Source: Methanolobus sp. (GTDB lineage: Archaea; Halobacteriota; Methanosarcinia; Methanosarcinales; Methanosarcinaceae). From it: DNA of 64,000 nucleotides. The notes beneath the pieces are model-generated. The model was given only the letters and a program-made list of their open reading frames with translations. It was not told the DNA's origin and did no database searches. Where the stretch lies: contig NZ_JADQBY010000006.1 in the NCBI RefSeq assembly GCF_016278385.1, positions 62,001 through 126,000 on the forward strand, read 5' to 3'. Position 1 is the stretch's first letter; every line of letters begins with the position of its first letter. Of the stretch, positions 54,570-64,000 are shown one piece after another. Position numbers and translations under genes: made by a program.

Positions 54570-55247
54570 ATGAATGATGAAATGACAGTTTCAGGTGCAG
54601 GGGTTAGTTCATTGAATGCCTTTGACCGGAATGAACTTATTGAGGGAGTTGCGCAGAAGCACAAAAAGTTCTTAGATGATTATGCTGGTGAATTCAATGA
54701 ACTTGGAAATAAGATAAAGGAACTCCAGGAAAACATTGAGTCTTCTAAAAAGAACAGAGAAGAGATTCTGGAAAAAATAGAGATATTGGTTGAAAAAAGG
54801 CAGTTATTCTATCATCAGGCAGAAAAATTGCTTGATGAACTAGATGATTCCGTTTCCAATAATCATGATTTTACCAGAGAAATGTCTGTTGTCAAAGAGA
54901 AACTCTCAAAAGTAAAAGGCTCCATGACACCGGATGAGGAGCAACAGCAGGTAGATTCAATTTTACAGGCCATATCATCTCTCGGTTCAAAAGCATCTGG
55001 CGTTGAAGAACGTCTTGGTTTTGTGAAGGATAGAGTTAAAGAAGCTTTAAGCTCAAAAATGGAATTAAGTTCAATCGATAGTTCAGAGGAGAGCTATAAT
55101 AGTACAATTTCCTCTTTTGAGGATGAACTAGCAAATGTGGCTCCAAGGCATAAATGGCTGGAAAGCAGGATACAAAGTCATCAGGATGCATTGCAGTACT
55201 GGGAAAAACAGTTGCTTGCAGGCGCCACAGAAGAGGTTATAGCATGA
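54570..55247 (+). CDS. Archaeal coiled-coil protein, first of a pair
   Basis: 225 residues from MNDEMTVSGAGVSSLN, chosen because GAGGT lies eight bases ahead. Almost all of residues 25-215 are predicted coiled coil with two helices (FNELGNKIKELQENIESSKK; ISSFEDELANVAPRHKWLES). No enzyme motif. The stop overlaps the next gene's start, so both are made together. Confidence 0.7.
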   Translation: MNDEMTVSGAGVSSLNAFDRNELIEGVAQKHKKFLDDYAGEFNELGNKIKELQENIESSKKNREEILEKIEILVEKRQLFYHQAEKLLDELDDSVSNNHDFTREMSVVKEKLSKVKGSMTPDEEQQQVDSILQAISSLGSKASGVEERLGFVKDRVKEALSSKMELSSIDSSEESYNSTISSFEDELANVAPRHKWLESRIQSHQDALQYWEKQLLAGATEEVIA

Positions 55248-56167
55248 CGTATGTAGATGTCCCTTCAATGAGTGAAAAAGACCTGAAGAGCAAGGTAAAT
55301 GACCTTCGTACGCAAATTGATCATCATGAACGTGAACTCAAAGGTATCTACCGTGAACTCAAGTTACATCGTACCAATACCGATGACCTGAAAGAGAAAC
55401 GTAATGGTCTGAATACCCAGGTTAAGGGAATTGCTAGTAAAGCACGGGATGCCAAATCCAAAAGGGATTCCATCAATGCAAAGATAGCTGCTTTGAAATC
55501 TTCAAGGAATGAAGTTAACGAAAAAACCCGTAAGTTTTCAGATGATATCAGTGATCTTAAAACAAAGAGGGACGATTTGAATAAATTGTCCAAGGGAAGC
55601 GTTGAGACTTTGTCAAAAGCCTATGCTGCAGATCTTAATCTTTTCCTGAATGCAGATATTCCTCTGAATCATGAGATTGATCTTTTTGGCAGGCTGCTGG
55701 ATCTTAAGGAGCGTCTTGGTGCAGCATTCGATGCGAATGCGATTCATCAGAGACTGATGAACACATATGAAGCCTCAAAAGAAGTTTTTGAATCAAGAGA
55801 CGATTTTGGAGATGAGATCAGTAAGCTTGCTGAAGAATCTCAAAAGTACCATCTTGAAATGATCGGCTTTTATAATCAAGCAGATGAATTGAGAAAAGCT
55901 GCTGATGAGGCTCATTCTCAGATATCTGAAAAGTATGCTATAACAGCACCTATCCGGGAAAAAATAGATCCTCTTAAGAAAAAGATTGCCCTGCTCAGGG
56001 ATGAGCTGACAATTAATCTTGAGAAACTAAATGATATTCAGGTAGAAAAGGATGATAAGAAGCAGGAGGCGCATCATGTCGTTGCTAAAGAGAAACTGGA
56101 GAAGAGTGGCCGCCTGAGTCTTGAGGATCTCAAGGTGCTGATGGACAAGGGAGATCTTAAATTCTGA
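55244..56167 (+). CDS. Archaeal coiled-coil protein, second of a pair (COG1340-like)
   Basis: 307 residues from MTYVDVPSMSEKDLKSKV. Two long coiled-coil arms (about 10-130 and 205-290) flank a short globular part near IPLNHEIDLFGRLLDLKERL. The ATG overlaps the upstream stop as ATGA. Archaeal proteins of this type have been mislabelled as phosphoserine phosphatases; no phosphatase motif is present. They may act as structural or chromosome-related proteins, which is only suggested by the mcm neighbourhood. Confidence 0.75.
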   Translation: MTYVDVPSMSEKDLKSKVNDLRTQIDHHERELKGIYRELKLHRTNTDDLKEKRNGLNTQVKGIASKARDAKSKRDSINAKIAALKSSRNEVNEKTRKFSDDISDLKTKRDDLNKLSKGSVETLSKAYAADLNLFLNADIPLNHEIDLFGRLLDLKERLGAAFDANAIHQRLMNTYEASKEVFESRDDFGDEISKLAEESQKYHLEMIGFYNQADELRKAADEAHSQISEKYAITAPIREKIDPLKKKIALLRDELTINLEKLNDIQVEKDDKKQEAHHVVAKEKLEKSGRLSLEDLKVLMDKGDLKF

Positions 56168-56186
56168 TCTCTCTACTGTTATTTTT

Positions 56187-56801
56187 TTATTTTAAATAAT
56201 ATCGTCTGCATGCCAGCAAAATCGATGTACATGCAAATGCCTGGAAGATTGTGAATCCACTGGTTTGTCCAACATTATTATCTCCGGATGATACGCTTCC
56301 ATTGTTTTGATCAATGTTCTCTTCATCTTCTGGAATAACAGGTTCCGGCAAGTCATAGTCCCGATACTGATATACTGGTTTGAATGCAACAAGCTCTCCG
56401 CCTGGGCTAATGTATATGGTATCAACAGTAAGGTTTAATATTTTTCTCTCTTCCTCATCTTCCCCTTTTGAATAGATAAACATCTCGTCTTCTGACAGGA
56501 TTCTTTCCTTCAAGGTTTTATTTTCATGCAGTAGTTCGATCCATACCTGTCTTTGCTCAAGGTTCACGCTTTTTATAGTTAATGTATAGTTCTGGTAGAA
56601 TTCCCATGTTTGTCCCGTTGTCAGCAAGATACTGGTTCCATTTATAAGCAATGTTTCTATAGGTTTAACTTGGATCAAAGGTTCACCGTATTCTTTCATG
56701 ATCAACGTATCAGCATATGCAGGAGTTATTGCTGATATAAAAAGTAGCAATGTAATCACAAATGTAAAGTTAATGTTGTAGGCTCTTTTTAAGACCAGCA
56801 T
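56187..56801 (-). CDS. S-layer-domain-like exported protein, C-terminally anchored
   Basis: 204 residues. Signal peptide 1-30 (ends ITPAYADTL). Residues 35-140 resemble a single S-layer duplication domain of Methanosarcina S-layer proteins (INGTSILLTTGQTWEFYQNY, NLEQRQVWIELLHENKTLKE). An acidic Asn-rich linker leads to a C-terminal hydrophobic helix ending in RRYYLK. N-x-S/T sites are frequent. A full S-layer subunit has two such domains, so this may be an accessory envelope protein. Confidence 0.7.
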   Translation of the reverse strand: MLVLKRAYNINFTFVITLLLFISAITPAYADTLIMKEYGEPLIQVKPIETLLINGTSILLTTGQTWEFYQNYTLTIKSVNLEQRQVWIELLHENKTLKERILSEDEMFIYSKGEDEEERKILNLTVDTIYISPGGELVAFKPVYQYRDYDLPEPVIPEDEENIDQNNGSVSSGDNNVGQTSGFTIFQAFACTSILLACRRYYLK

Positions 56802-56821
56802 AAAAGCATCACTTCACCAGA

Positions 56822-57799
56822 TCAGTTACTATATCGGCAGCTTCCTGCGATGATTTCCTGTCTATTTCCATTTCTGTCAATGACCACAAGTGCACCTCTT
56901 TCTGTTATCCCTACAGCCTTACCTTCAATTATTTTATTTGGTGTTGTAATCTTAACTTCTTTTCCTATTGTGTCTGAGAGATTGATCCACTCATCAACAA
57001 TATCAGTGAATTGTTTTGTTTTGAACCTGATGTACTGTTGTTCAAGTTCATAAAAGAGGTCTGCAAGAAAAGTAGTTCTGTCGATTGTCTTTCCAAGTTC
57101 ATTGGCAATGCTTGTGGAATTCTTTCTGATTTCATCCTTTAGGTCTGAGAGCTTGACGTTAGCATTGATTCCAATCCCCAATATGATGTGATCTACTTTT
57201 TCGACTTCTGCACTCACCTCAGTAAGTATGCCGCATATTTTCTTGCCTTTGACAAGTACGTCATTTGGCCATTTAACATGTGCATCAACATTCAAGGCTC
57301 TTAAGGCATTTGTTACAGCAATGCCTACCACAAGCGTTATCTTTGACACATTTTCAAGTGGAATGGAAGGCTTCAGAATAAGGGATACCCATACACCTCC
57401 GGAAGCAGACTGCCATTCAGTTCCCAGACGTCCACGGCCATTTGTTTGCGTTTCTGCAATAACGACTGTACCTTCAGTGACCTTAGCTGCAATTTCCCTG
57501 GCAGTATTGTTAGTTGATCCTAGTTCAGAATAGTATCTTATGTCAGTTCCTATAAGACTCGTTCTCAGGACTTTTCCTAGCTCATCAGAATCAATTCTGT
57601 CCGGGTACGCATCAAGTGTATATCCTATTTTAGGGGAGGAGCGGATGTCGTATCCTTCTTTTCTGAGAGCTCTTATATACTTCCATACCATTGCCCTGGT
57701 TATACCTAGCTTCTCTCCTATCTCCTGACCAGAGACCGGATTCCCTTCTGATTGCTTTAGTAATCTTATGATCTCTTTTCTGTTGTCATTCACGAACAT
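56822..57799 (-). CDS. birA: Biotin ligase/repressor BirA
   Basis: 325 residues. N-terminal winged helix (1-60; GQEIGEKLGITRAMVWKYIR) that may bind DNA, then the ligase core with GRGRLGTEWQSASGGVWVSL (biotinyl-AMP loop), KWPNDVLVKGKKI, and a C-terminal SH3-like domain (GALVVIDRNGNRQEI). It attaches biotin to the carrier lysine of PycB. It is downstream of pycA on the same strand. Confidence 0.92.
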   Translation of the reverse strand: MFVNDNRKEIIRLLKQSEGNPVSGQEIGEKLGITRAMVWKYIRALRKEGYDIRSSPKIGYTLDAYPDRIDSDELGKVLRTSLIGTDIRYYSELGSTNNTAREIAAKVTEGTVVIAETQTNGRGRLGTEWQSASGGVWVSLILKPSIPLENVSKITLVVGIAVTNALRALNVDAHVKWPNDVLVKGKKICGILTEVSAEVEKVDHIILGIGINANVKLSDLKDEIRKNSTSIANELGKTIDRTTFLADLFYELEQQYIRFKTKQFTDIVDEWINLSDTIGKEVKITTPNKIIEGKAVGITERGALVVIDRNGNRQEIIAGSCRYSN

Positions 57800-57854
57800 T
57801 CCGCCATACGAATGTTAACTTTTCACCATGTTATATGTTGTTGCCAAAGGTTTG

Positions 57855-59336
57855 TTACTTTGTCTGTTTTTTGGCAGCATTAACATAAGAACTAACCGCA
57901 GCAGTTGCAGCAGCTATCTTAGCATCTCTTGTGTCAAGTACCGATGCCAAGGTGACTCCCTTGGTCCTATCTTCCTCAACAACCTTTTTCACTTCTTCGA
58001 TGATGTTATAATCCTCTATGAAATGGGTTGTAAGTTTCCCTTCTCTGAATGCAGGGTGTCTTAAGACTGCTTTATGGAACGGAATATTGGTTGTCACTCC
58101 TACAACAACATATTCGTAAAGTGCTCTCTGCATCCTGTCAATAGCTTCATCCCTGTCGCTTCCCCATGCACAGAGTTTTGAGATCATAGAGTCATAGTAA
58201 GGTGATATTGTGTATCCCATATGAACTCCACTGTCAACCCTGATTCCAGGTCCACCGGCAGAGCGATATCTCTTAATCTTACCCGGTGAAGGTGCAAAAT
58301 CATTGAGTGGATCTTCAGCGTTAATACGGCACTCGATTGCCCATCCATTGATGCGAATGTCCTCCTGCTTGAATGGCAATCTTTCTCCACATGCGATGTG
58401 TAGCTGCTGTTTTGCCAAATCAATACCTGTGATCATTTCACTGATAGTATGTTCTACCTGAAGTCTGGTGTTTACTTCAAGGAAGTAAAATTCACCCTTT
58501 GAATAAAGGAATTCAACAGTTCCTGCATTCTCGTATCCTATGGCTTTTGCAGCCTTTACTGCAGTTTCTCCCATTTGTTTACGAAGTTCAGGTGTCATTA
58601 CCGGGGAAGGTGCTTCCTCAATAAGTTTTTGGTGTCTGCGCTGTATGGAACATTCCCTTTCCATAACATATACTGCATCTCCGTACTTATCTGCAAGAAT
58701 CTGGAATTCGATATGTCTTGGTTCTTCTACGTATTTTTCTATAAATACTGTTGAGTCTCCAAATGCTGATTCTGCTACAGACTGTATTGAATTAAGGGCA
58801 TTGTGGAATTCCTTTCTGGAATGTACGACCTTCATTCCAATCCCACCACCACCTGTAGATGCTTTAATTATAACAGGGTATCCAATACCATCTGCAATAT
58901 CTGCTGCTTTTTCAGGGTCTGATATAGCTTCGTTCGTCCCTGGGACTACTGGGACACCTGCTTCTATCATAGTATTCCTGGCAGCGATCTTGCTTCCCAT
59001 CTGCTCTATAGCCCTGCTTGAAGGTCCTATAAAAGTAATTCCTGCTTCCTCGCACTTACGGGCAAATTTGCTGTTTTCAGATAAGAATCCATATCCTGGG
59101 TGGATTCCCTCAGCCCCTGATTCAAGTGCAACTTCTATTATTTTGTCACCGTTCAGGTAACTCTGGCTTGAAGGAGCAGGACCGATCGGATACGCTTCAT
59201 CTGCATATTTTGCGAAAAGGGCATTCTTATCGGCTTCTGAGTACACCGCCACTGTCTGGACACCAAGCTCACGACATGCACGCATTGCACGTATGGCTAT
59301 TTCTCCCCTGTTGGCTATAAGTACTTTCTTGAACAT
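57855..59336 (-). CDS. pycA: Pyruvate carboxylase subunit A (biotin carboxylase)
   Basis: 493 residues. [20 protein letters not shown] start; ATP-grasp motif [58 protein letters not shown]. Carboxylates biotin on PycB with ATP and bicarbonate. The pair makes oxaloacetate, which feeds the incomplete TCA branch. AGGTGA precedes the ATG. pycB lies 11 bases upstream. Confidence 0.95.
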   Translation of the reverse strand: MFKKVLIANRGEIAIRAMRACRELGVQTVAVYSEADKNALFAKYADEAYPIGPAPSSQSYLNGDKIIEVALESGAEGIHPGYGFLSENSKFARKCEEAGITFIGPSSRAIEQMGSKIAARNTMIEAGVPVVPGTNEAISDPEKAADIADGIGYPVIIKASTGGGGIGMKVVHSRKEFHNALNSIQSVAESAFGDSTVFIEKYVEEPRHIEFQILADKYGDAVYVMERECSIQRRHQKLIEEAPSPVMTPELRKQMGETAVKAAKAIGYENAGTVEFLYSKGEFYFLEVNTRLQVEHTISEMITGIDLAKQQLHIACGERLPFKQEDIRINGWAIECRINAEDPLNDFAPSPGKIKRYRSAGGPGIRVDSGVHMGYTISPYYDSMISKLCAWGSDRDEAIDRMQRALYEYVVVGVTTNIPFHKAVLRHPAFREGKLTTHFIEDYNIIEEVKKVVEEDRTKGVTLASVLDTRDAKIAAATAAVSSYVNAAKKQTK

Positions 59337-59347
59337 TGCAGGCTCAC

Positions 59348-61075
59348 CTACTCTATACTTAATAGTACATCGCCAGACTTTACCGCATCGCCTTCGGCTA
59401 TCAATATTGCTTTTACGGTTCCGCCGTGTGGTGCATGGATAGCGTTTTCCATTTTCATGGCCTCAATGACACAGAGGGCGTCACCTTCTTCAATGCAGTC
59501 TCCTATCTTAGTTTTTATGGAAAGTACCATTCCCTGCATATGACTTGTAACGGCGCCAGGTACAGTATCTGCAGTTGGCTTCGCATCTGCTTCAACGACT
59601 TTAACTGAACCGCCTACAGGATTTACTTTGACAGTAAATACTTCCCCGTCAATTTCAACCTTATAGTCAGTTGGTATGCCTGAGAAGTCTGCTGTGGCAC
59701 AGGGGTGTTTCTTCTCCATGAGTGGTACAAGATCTTCTTCTTCCAGTTCACCTCTCAGGAAAGCAGGAGCAATAGCAGGATAGAGTATATATGTGAGTAT
59801 ATCTTCTTCCTTCTTCACAATACCCATATCTTCTGCTTCCTTCTTCATCTTCTCGTATTCCGGCGGGAGAAGATCTGCAGGTCTGCAGGTTATTGGCTCA
59901 TCTTCACCGATTATTTTTGAAATTATCTCGGCGCTTATCTTCTGCGGTGGTCTTCCGTAAAGACCGCGAACATAATCTTTTACTTCCTTTGGAATTACCT
60001 TGTATCTCTCACCCATCAGCACATTGAGTACTGCCTGGGTGCCAACTATCTGGCTGGTTGGTGTGACAAGCGGGGGGTATCCAAGTTCTGCACGTACCAG
60101 TGGCATCTCTTTGAGTACATCCTTGAACCTGTCCAGTGCATTTTGTTCCTTGAGTTGTGATACAAGGTTTGATAGCATGCCTCCTGGTATCTGATAAAGC
60201 AGTACGTTGGTGTCTATCTGCTCTGAAATTGGATCGAGTATGCAGCGATATTGTTCTTTTATATCTTTGAAATACTGTGAGATCTCTGAGATAAGTTCAA
60301 GATCAAGTCCTGTAGCCCTCTTTGTTTCAGCAAGTGCAGCAATAATTGATTCTGTAGGTGGTTGTGATGTTCCCCATGAAAAGGGAGAAAGTGCAGTATC
60401 AAGTATGTCAACTCCTGCTCTGCATGCTGCTGTGTAGCTCATAGGTGCCATACCTGATGTGCAGTGTGCGTGAAGGTCCACAGGAAGATTTACTTCTGCT
60501 TTGAGTGCTTTTACAAGGTTGTATGCTTGTTGTGGCGATATAAGGCCAGCCATGTCTTTGATGCATATTGAATCGCACCCAAGTTCTGCAAAATCGGTTG
60601 CAAGCTCTACATATTTCTCTATAGTATGGACAGGACTGATTGTATAAGCTATGGCTCCCTGTACATGAGCTCCTTCCTTTTTGGCCACAGTGATGGCCTT
60701 TTCCATGTTGCGTATGTCGTTAACAGCATCAAAAACCCTGAAAATGTCAATACCATTTTCGTAGGCTTTTTTGACGAATTTTTCCACAACATCATCGGAA
60801 TAGTGTCTGTATCCTACCAGGTTCTGTCCCCTGAGAAGCATTTGTGCAGGGGTTTCCTTCATGTGTTTTTTCAGGTCCCTCAATCTTTCCCATGGGTCCT
60901 CATTGAGATACCTTATAGAGCTGTCAAATGTGGCTCCACCCCACATCTCAAGTGAATAGTATCCGACTTCATCAAGCTTGTCTACAATTGGAAGCATGTT
61001 GCGGGTGCGCATTCTGGTGGCAATAAGAGATTGATGCGCATCTCGAAGAATAGTTTCGGTTATTTTTACTTTCAT
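59348..61075 (-). CDS. pycB: Pyruvate carboxylase subunit B (carboxyltransferase and biotin carrier)
   Basis: 575 residues. Carboxyltransferase domain ([51 protein letters not shown]), a linker, and a biotin-carrier domain with [15 protein letters not shown] near the C-terminus, lysine biotinylated by BirA. GGAGGA precedes the ATG. The order pycB-pycA-birA makes a self-contained operon. Confidence 0.95.
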   Translation of the reverse strand: MKVKITETILRDAHQSLIATRMRTRNMLPIVDKLDEVGYYSLEMWGGATFDSSIRYLNEDPWERLRDLKKHMKETPAQMLLRGQNLVGYRHYSDDVVEKFVKKAYENGIDIFRVFDAVNDIRNMEKAITVAKKEGAHVQGAIAYTISPVHTIEKYVELATDFAELGCDSICIKDMAGLISPQQAYNLVKALKAEVNLPVDLHAHCTSGMAPMSYTAACRAGVDILDTALSPFSWGTSQPPTESIIAALAETKRATGLDLELISEISQYFKDIKEQYRCILDPISEQIDTNVLLYQIPGGMLSNLVSQLKEQNALDRFKDVLKEMPLVRAELGYPPLVTPTSQIVGTQAVLNVLMGERYKVIPKEVKDYVRGLYGRPPQKISAEIISKIIGEDEPITCRPADLLPPEYEKMKKEAEDMGIVKKEEDILTYILYPAIAPAFLRGELEEEDLVPLMEKKHPCATADFSGIPTDYKVEIDGEVFTVKVNPVGGSVKVVEADAKPTADTVPGAVTSHMQGMVLSIKTKIGDCIEEGDALCVIEAMKMENAIHAPHGGTVKAILIAEGDAVKSGDVLLSIE

Positions 61076-61685
61076 AGGAATCCTCCGGGAATTAATATAG
61101 TAGTGTGAGTGGTAAATAATAATAAAGAATTATCTAACTCCGTGTCAGATGGAATTGTCTAATATATATCATGTTCTTTTATGTAGTTTCTGGTGAATAG
61201 CTTATATATTCTGTATGCTCTGCACACTAATTAATAAAAAAGAAAGTATTGGCTAAATATAATTTATAACTACTAAAAGTGACATATTATTATCCTAGTG
61301 TCTAAATGATTTATTTTGCTGGGTCACAATCATCTGATCATTTTTCTGTTGTGTTCCGGGAACAAAATGTCACAATGAAGGAACTTTCAAGGCCAGCAGA
61401 AGTCCTCTCAAGTATTGCAGGTGGCATGAAGGCAGTTATCGATGAATTCATACTGGATTCAATATCCAAATCAAGTGGGAAAACTGGTTGTTCCCCCAAG
61501 AATACAGTTCATATACGAATGTATATATATTTTTAGTAGATACATTTTTATATAATTGTGTTTATCTTTCAATAAGCCTAATTATAATTATACTGAATTG
61601 TATGTTCGGATGCAAGTATATTAATGTAAATGTGCAAAAATTAAACTTACGCCGTCCATCAATTTTGATACTATAAGGTGAAAAC
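61076..61685. other. Intergenic region between pycB and the receptor-like gene
   Basis: About 610 bp. It contains the pycB promoter (AT-rich CTTTATTATTA on the minus strand near 61120) and a TATA-like TGTATATATATTTT (61519-61532) for the downstream gene, giving a leader of about 135 bases. A 76-codon frame at 61306-61536 runs into that TATA box and is probably not a gene. No RNA structure stands out. Confidence 0.55.
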
Positions 61686-64000
61686 ATGCTAGGGAAAAAT
61701 AACAAACTATACAATGAGATAATTGATGTTCTGAATTCCATTGATAATGGCAATTCAGCTTCAAGGCTGAGTCCTCAGGCCAATGGACTCGAGGGGGAGA
61801 TGTCAGAAGCATTAAATGCGTTCCTGGATAAGGCCACTGGATGGAAAAACGAGATTGAACAACAGGGTAAAGTTGCTGAACAGATCAATTTAATGGTAAA
61901 CTCTACAATTGAAGGTCATCTTGATGTTCGTGCAGATCCTGATAACTTCGAAGGTGATGCCAAAGAACTTATTACAGGTATCAATACAATGGTTGATTCC
62001 ATTGTTACGCCTTTTATGGCAGCATCCAAATATGTAACCCGGCTTTCAAATGGCGATATCCCACCAAAGATCACGAAGGAGTTCAAGGGTAGCTTCAACG
62101 ATCTCAAAAATAATCTTAATACTTGTGTCGATGCTATCAATGCCTTGATCGAGGATTCAGGAATGCTTGCAGCCGCAGGTTCTCAAGGCAAGGTAGATGT
62201 TCGTGCCGATGCTGCTCGTCATGGTGGTGAGTTCAGGACCATTATCGAGAATCTTAATAATACTCTTGATTCCATTGCCAAGCCTCTTAACGAGAGCACT
62301 GATGTCCTGCTCAAACTGGCTGTCAACGACTTTGAGATAAGTGTTGAAGGTCAGTATGACGGAACATTCAAAGATAATGCTTATGCAGTAAATGAAGTTT
62401 GTAAAAGGCTCCAGAATATCCAGCGTACCTTTGAATACATGGCCAAGGGAGATTTCAGCGACCTTGAAAAATACAAAGCAGTAGGAAAGCGTTCTGAGAA
62501 CGATAAACTCCTTCCATACACCGTCGCAATGATGGAAAGTGTCAAGGGTATGACAGATGAATTTATCAGTCTTGGCCATGCAGCTGAAAGCGGAAGACTT
62601 GAGTACAGGGCAGATGCATCCGGTTTTCAGGGTATGTTCAACGAAGCTATCACAACTGTTAATGATGCTTTTGATGCTATTATTAATCCACTGAATGTAA
62701 CTGCTGATTATGTTGAGCAGATATCAAAAGGCGAGGTACCTGAGAAGATAACTGCTGAATATAAGGGTGATTTTAATCATATAAAGGTCAATATCAATAA
62801 CTGCATTGCTGGTCTTGCTGGCCTTGTAGAGAGCAATGAAGTGTTGCAATTGATAGAAAATAATGACCATACAAGAACGGTTGAAGGTAATTACCAGGGA
62901 ATCTTTGCCGAAGTAGCATCAGCAACTAACGGTATTCGTGACAGGATACTGACTGTGATGGGTGTTAACAAGAAGATTGCTGTGGGTGACCTGAGTGATC
63001 TTGAAGGACTCAAGAAAGTAGGTAAACGGTCCGAAAATGATGAACTCATTCCATGTTACATCTCAATGATGAGCAACATAGAAGGAATAGTCGATGAGTT
63101 CATTAAACTTGGAAATGCTGCTGAGGCCGGTAATCTTGACTACAGGGCAGACGGTTCCATGTATGAAGGACGTTTCAACGACGCAATCAATACTGTTAAT
63201 CTGGCTATAGATGCGCTTGTGAATCCACTTAATGAGGCAATGCGCATAGTCAATGAATATTCTGCTGGTGATCTTGATGCAAGGTTCGATTTTGAAACAA
63301 AGGGTGATTTCAAACTCTTCTCCGACACACTCGATGATTTCGGTGGAAACCTGCAGACAATAATTGCAGATTCTTCTCATGTTCTGGATGCAATTTCAAA
63401 CAATGATCTTAGCCAGGCACTTTCCGTCCAGGGAGTTGGAGAATTCAAGGTGCTTACAGATGGTATTGAGAACACAAGAAAATCATTGAATAATGTTGTT
63501 TCTATGGTACACGACAGTTCAAGGAATGTTGCATCTACGGCTGAAGAGATGTCAGCATCCGTAGAACAGATGTCTTCTTCATCTTATCAGGTAGCTGATA
63601 CGGTTTCAGAGATATCAAGAGGTGCCCAGAGCCAGGCAGCAAAGACAGAAGAAGTATCTCGTGCAATGGTGGATATGACTATGACTGTTCAGGAAGTTGC
63701 CACAAACTCACAAAGAGCAGCCGAAAGTGCCAGGGATTCTAATGAATTAATTAATAACCTTGGTTCAATTGCCAAGGATCTTCTTGTCAAGATGAATTCC
63801 ATCAGAACTGCAACTTCAGAGTCTTCAGGCGTCATTATGCAACTTGATGGTAAGTCCAAGCAGATAGGTGAGATCGTTAACCTGATTACAAATATTGCAG
63901 ACCAGACCAATCTCCTTGCTCTCAATGCAGCCATAGAGGCAGCACGTGCAGGTGAGCATGGTCGTGGATTTGCTGTTGTGGCAGATGAGGTCCGAAAACT
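61686..64000 (+). CDS. Soluble poly-HAMP methyl-accepting chemotaxis-like protein (3' end outside window)
   Basis: 771 codons seen, open at the window end. AAGGTGA precedes the ATG. No signal peptide or membrane helix. Repeated HAMP-like units of about 45-100 residues occupy residues 5-600: [62 protein letters not shown]. Then comes a chemoreceptor signalling domain with [16 protein letters not shown] and the hairpin tip [20 protein letters not shown]. It would act in the cytoplasm and pass a signal to CheA. The input is unknown, since no PAS or Cache domain is visible. Confidence 0.9.
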   Translation, partial: MLGKNNKLYNEIIDVLNSIDNGNSASRLSPQANGLEGEMSEALNAFLDKATGWKNEIEQQGKVAEQINLMVNSTIEGHLDVRADPDNFEGDAKELITGINTMVDSIVTPFMAASKYVTRLSNGDIPPKITKEFKGSFNDLKNNLNTCVDAINALIEDSGMLAAAGSQGKVDVRADAARHGGEFRTIIENLNNTLDSIAKPLNESTDVLLKLAVNDFEISVEGQYDGTFKDNAYAVNEVCKRLQNIQRTFEYMAKGDFSDLEKYKAVGKRSENDKLLPYTVAMMESVKGMTDEFISLGHAAESGRLEYRADASGFQGMFNEAITTVNDAFDAIINPLNVTADYVEQISKGEVPEKITAEYKGDFNHIKVNINNCIAGLAGLVESNEVLQLIENNDHTRTVEGNYQGIFAEVASATNGIRDRILTVMGVNKKIAVGDLSDLEGLKKVGKRSENDELIPCYISMMSNIEGIVDEFIKLGNAAEAGNLDYRADGSMYEGRFNDAINTVNLAIDALVNPLNEAMRIVNEYSAGDLDARFDFETKGDFKLFSDTLDDFGGNLQTIIADSSHVLDAISNNDLSQALSVQGVGEFKVLTDGIENTRKSLNNVVSMVHDSSRNVASTAEEMSASVEQMSSSSYQVADTVSEISRGAQSQAAKTEEVSRAMVDMTMTVQEVATNSQRAAESARDSNELINNLGSIAKDLLVKMNSIRTATSESSGVIMQLDGKSKQIGEIVNLITNIADQTNLLALNAAIEAARAGEHGRGFAVVADEVRK

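Noticed and set aside
55244-56167. Phosphoserine phosphatase
   Set aside because: No HAD motif (DxDxT) or other phosphatase signature is present; the sequence is almost all coiled coil.
61306-61536. 76-codon ORF upstream of the receptor-like gene
   Set aside because: It lacks a ribosome site and family signals, and its end runs into the TATA box of the next gene.

Overview
This window reads as chromosomal DNA of a cytochrome-containing, methylotrophic methanogen of the Methanosarcinaceae (Methanolobus, Methanococcoides or Methanosarcina-like). The assignment rests on gene content: membrane heterodisulfide reductase HdrDE, the coenzyme F430 genes cfbE-cfbDCB, a methanogenesis marker 9 protein, a DmrX-type dihydromethanopterin reductase, sn-glycerol-1-phosphate dehydrogenase, FAICAR synthetase PurP, archaeal MCM, aIF2-gamma, Rpo7/Spt4, a PGF-CTERM surface protein and TATA-type promoters. 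I do not claim a species.

Layout. 1-12.6 kb (minus strand): a putative surface tetrapyrrole/metal-handling module. Three small membrane genes come first (DUF2162 transporter-like, ExbB/TolQ-type channel, DUF2149 with an ExbD-like membrane aspartate). Two giant secreted CobN/chelatase-H-like proteins follow; one is cut by the window start. Each giant gene has its own 5' leader, and the two leaders share an unusual hairpin with a nearly identical loop. 13-16.5 kb (minus): the conserved archaeal information-processing operon aIF2-gamma, PIN nuclease, Rpo7, Spt4, dephospho-CoA kinase, eS24, eS31. 16.7-20.3 kb (minus): a RecA/KaiC-like ATPase, PurP, a SpoIIM-like and a DUF63 membrane protein. 20.5-27.8 kb (plus): G1P dehydrogenase, UPF0179, DUF2150, then the four F430 genes. 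28-36.8 kb (plus): glucan phosphorylase, tRNA splicing endonuclease, a beta-helix surface protein, DUF2209, HflX, a possible small RNA and a PHP phosphoesterase. 36.9-40.3 kb (minus): DmrX, DUF447, a CitG-like protein and marker 9. 40.5-43.1 kb: a small island with a decayed tyrosine recombinase, orphan ORFs and an endonuclease/exonuclease/phosphatase protein. 43.3-51.1 kb: glutamate dehydrogenase, a zinc-ribbon protein, a GDT1-like transporter, a DUF1059 gene without a standard start codon, RNase P RNA, a geranylgeranyl-reductase-like flavoprotein, two DUF116 paralogues and hdrED. 51.3-56.2 kb (plus): TrmJ, MCM, DUF424 and two coiled-coil proteins. 56.2-61.1 kb (minus): an S-layer-like protein, BirA, PycA and PycB. 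61.7-64 kb: a soluble poly-HAMP chemoreceptor-like protein that runs off the end.

How parts work together. cfbEDCB convert Ni-sirohydrochlorin toward F430, the cofactor of methyl-CoM reductase. HdrDE closes the methanogenic electron chain by reducing CoM-S-S-CoB. PycB/PycA with BirA form a biotin-dependent anaplerotic pyruvate carboxylase set. The most novel-looking system is the CobN-like/ExbB/ExbD-like/DUF2162 module. Its organisation resembles, from memory, the hmuSTUV part of Bacteroidetes haem-uptake operons, but it sits in an archaeon with no TonB-type outer membrane, and its two large genes carry a shared leader-RNA element.
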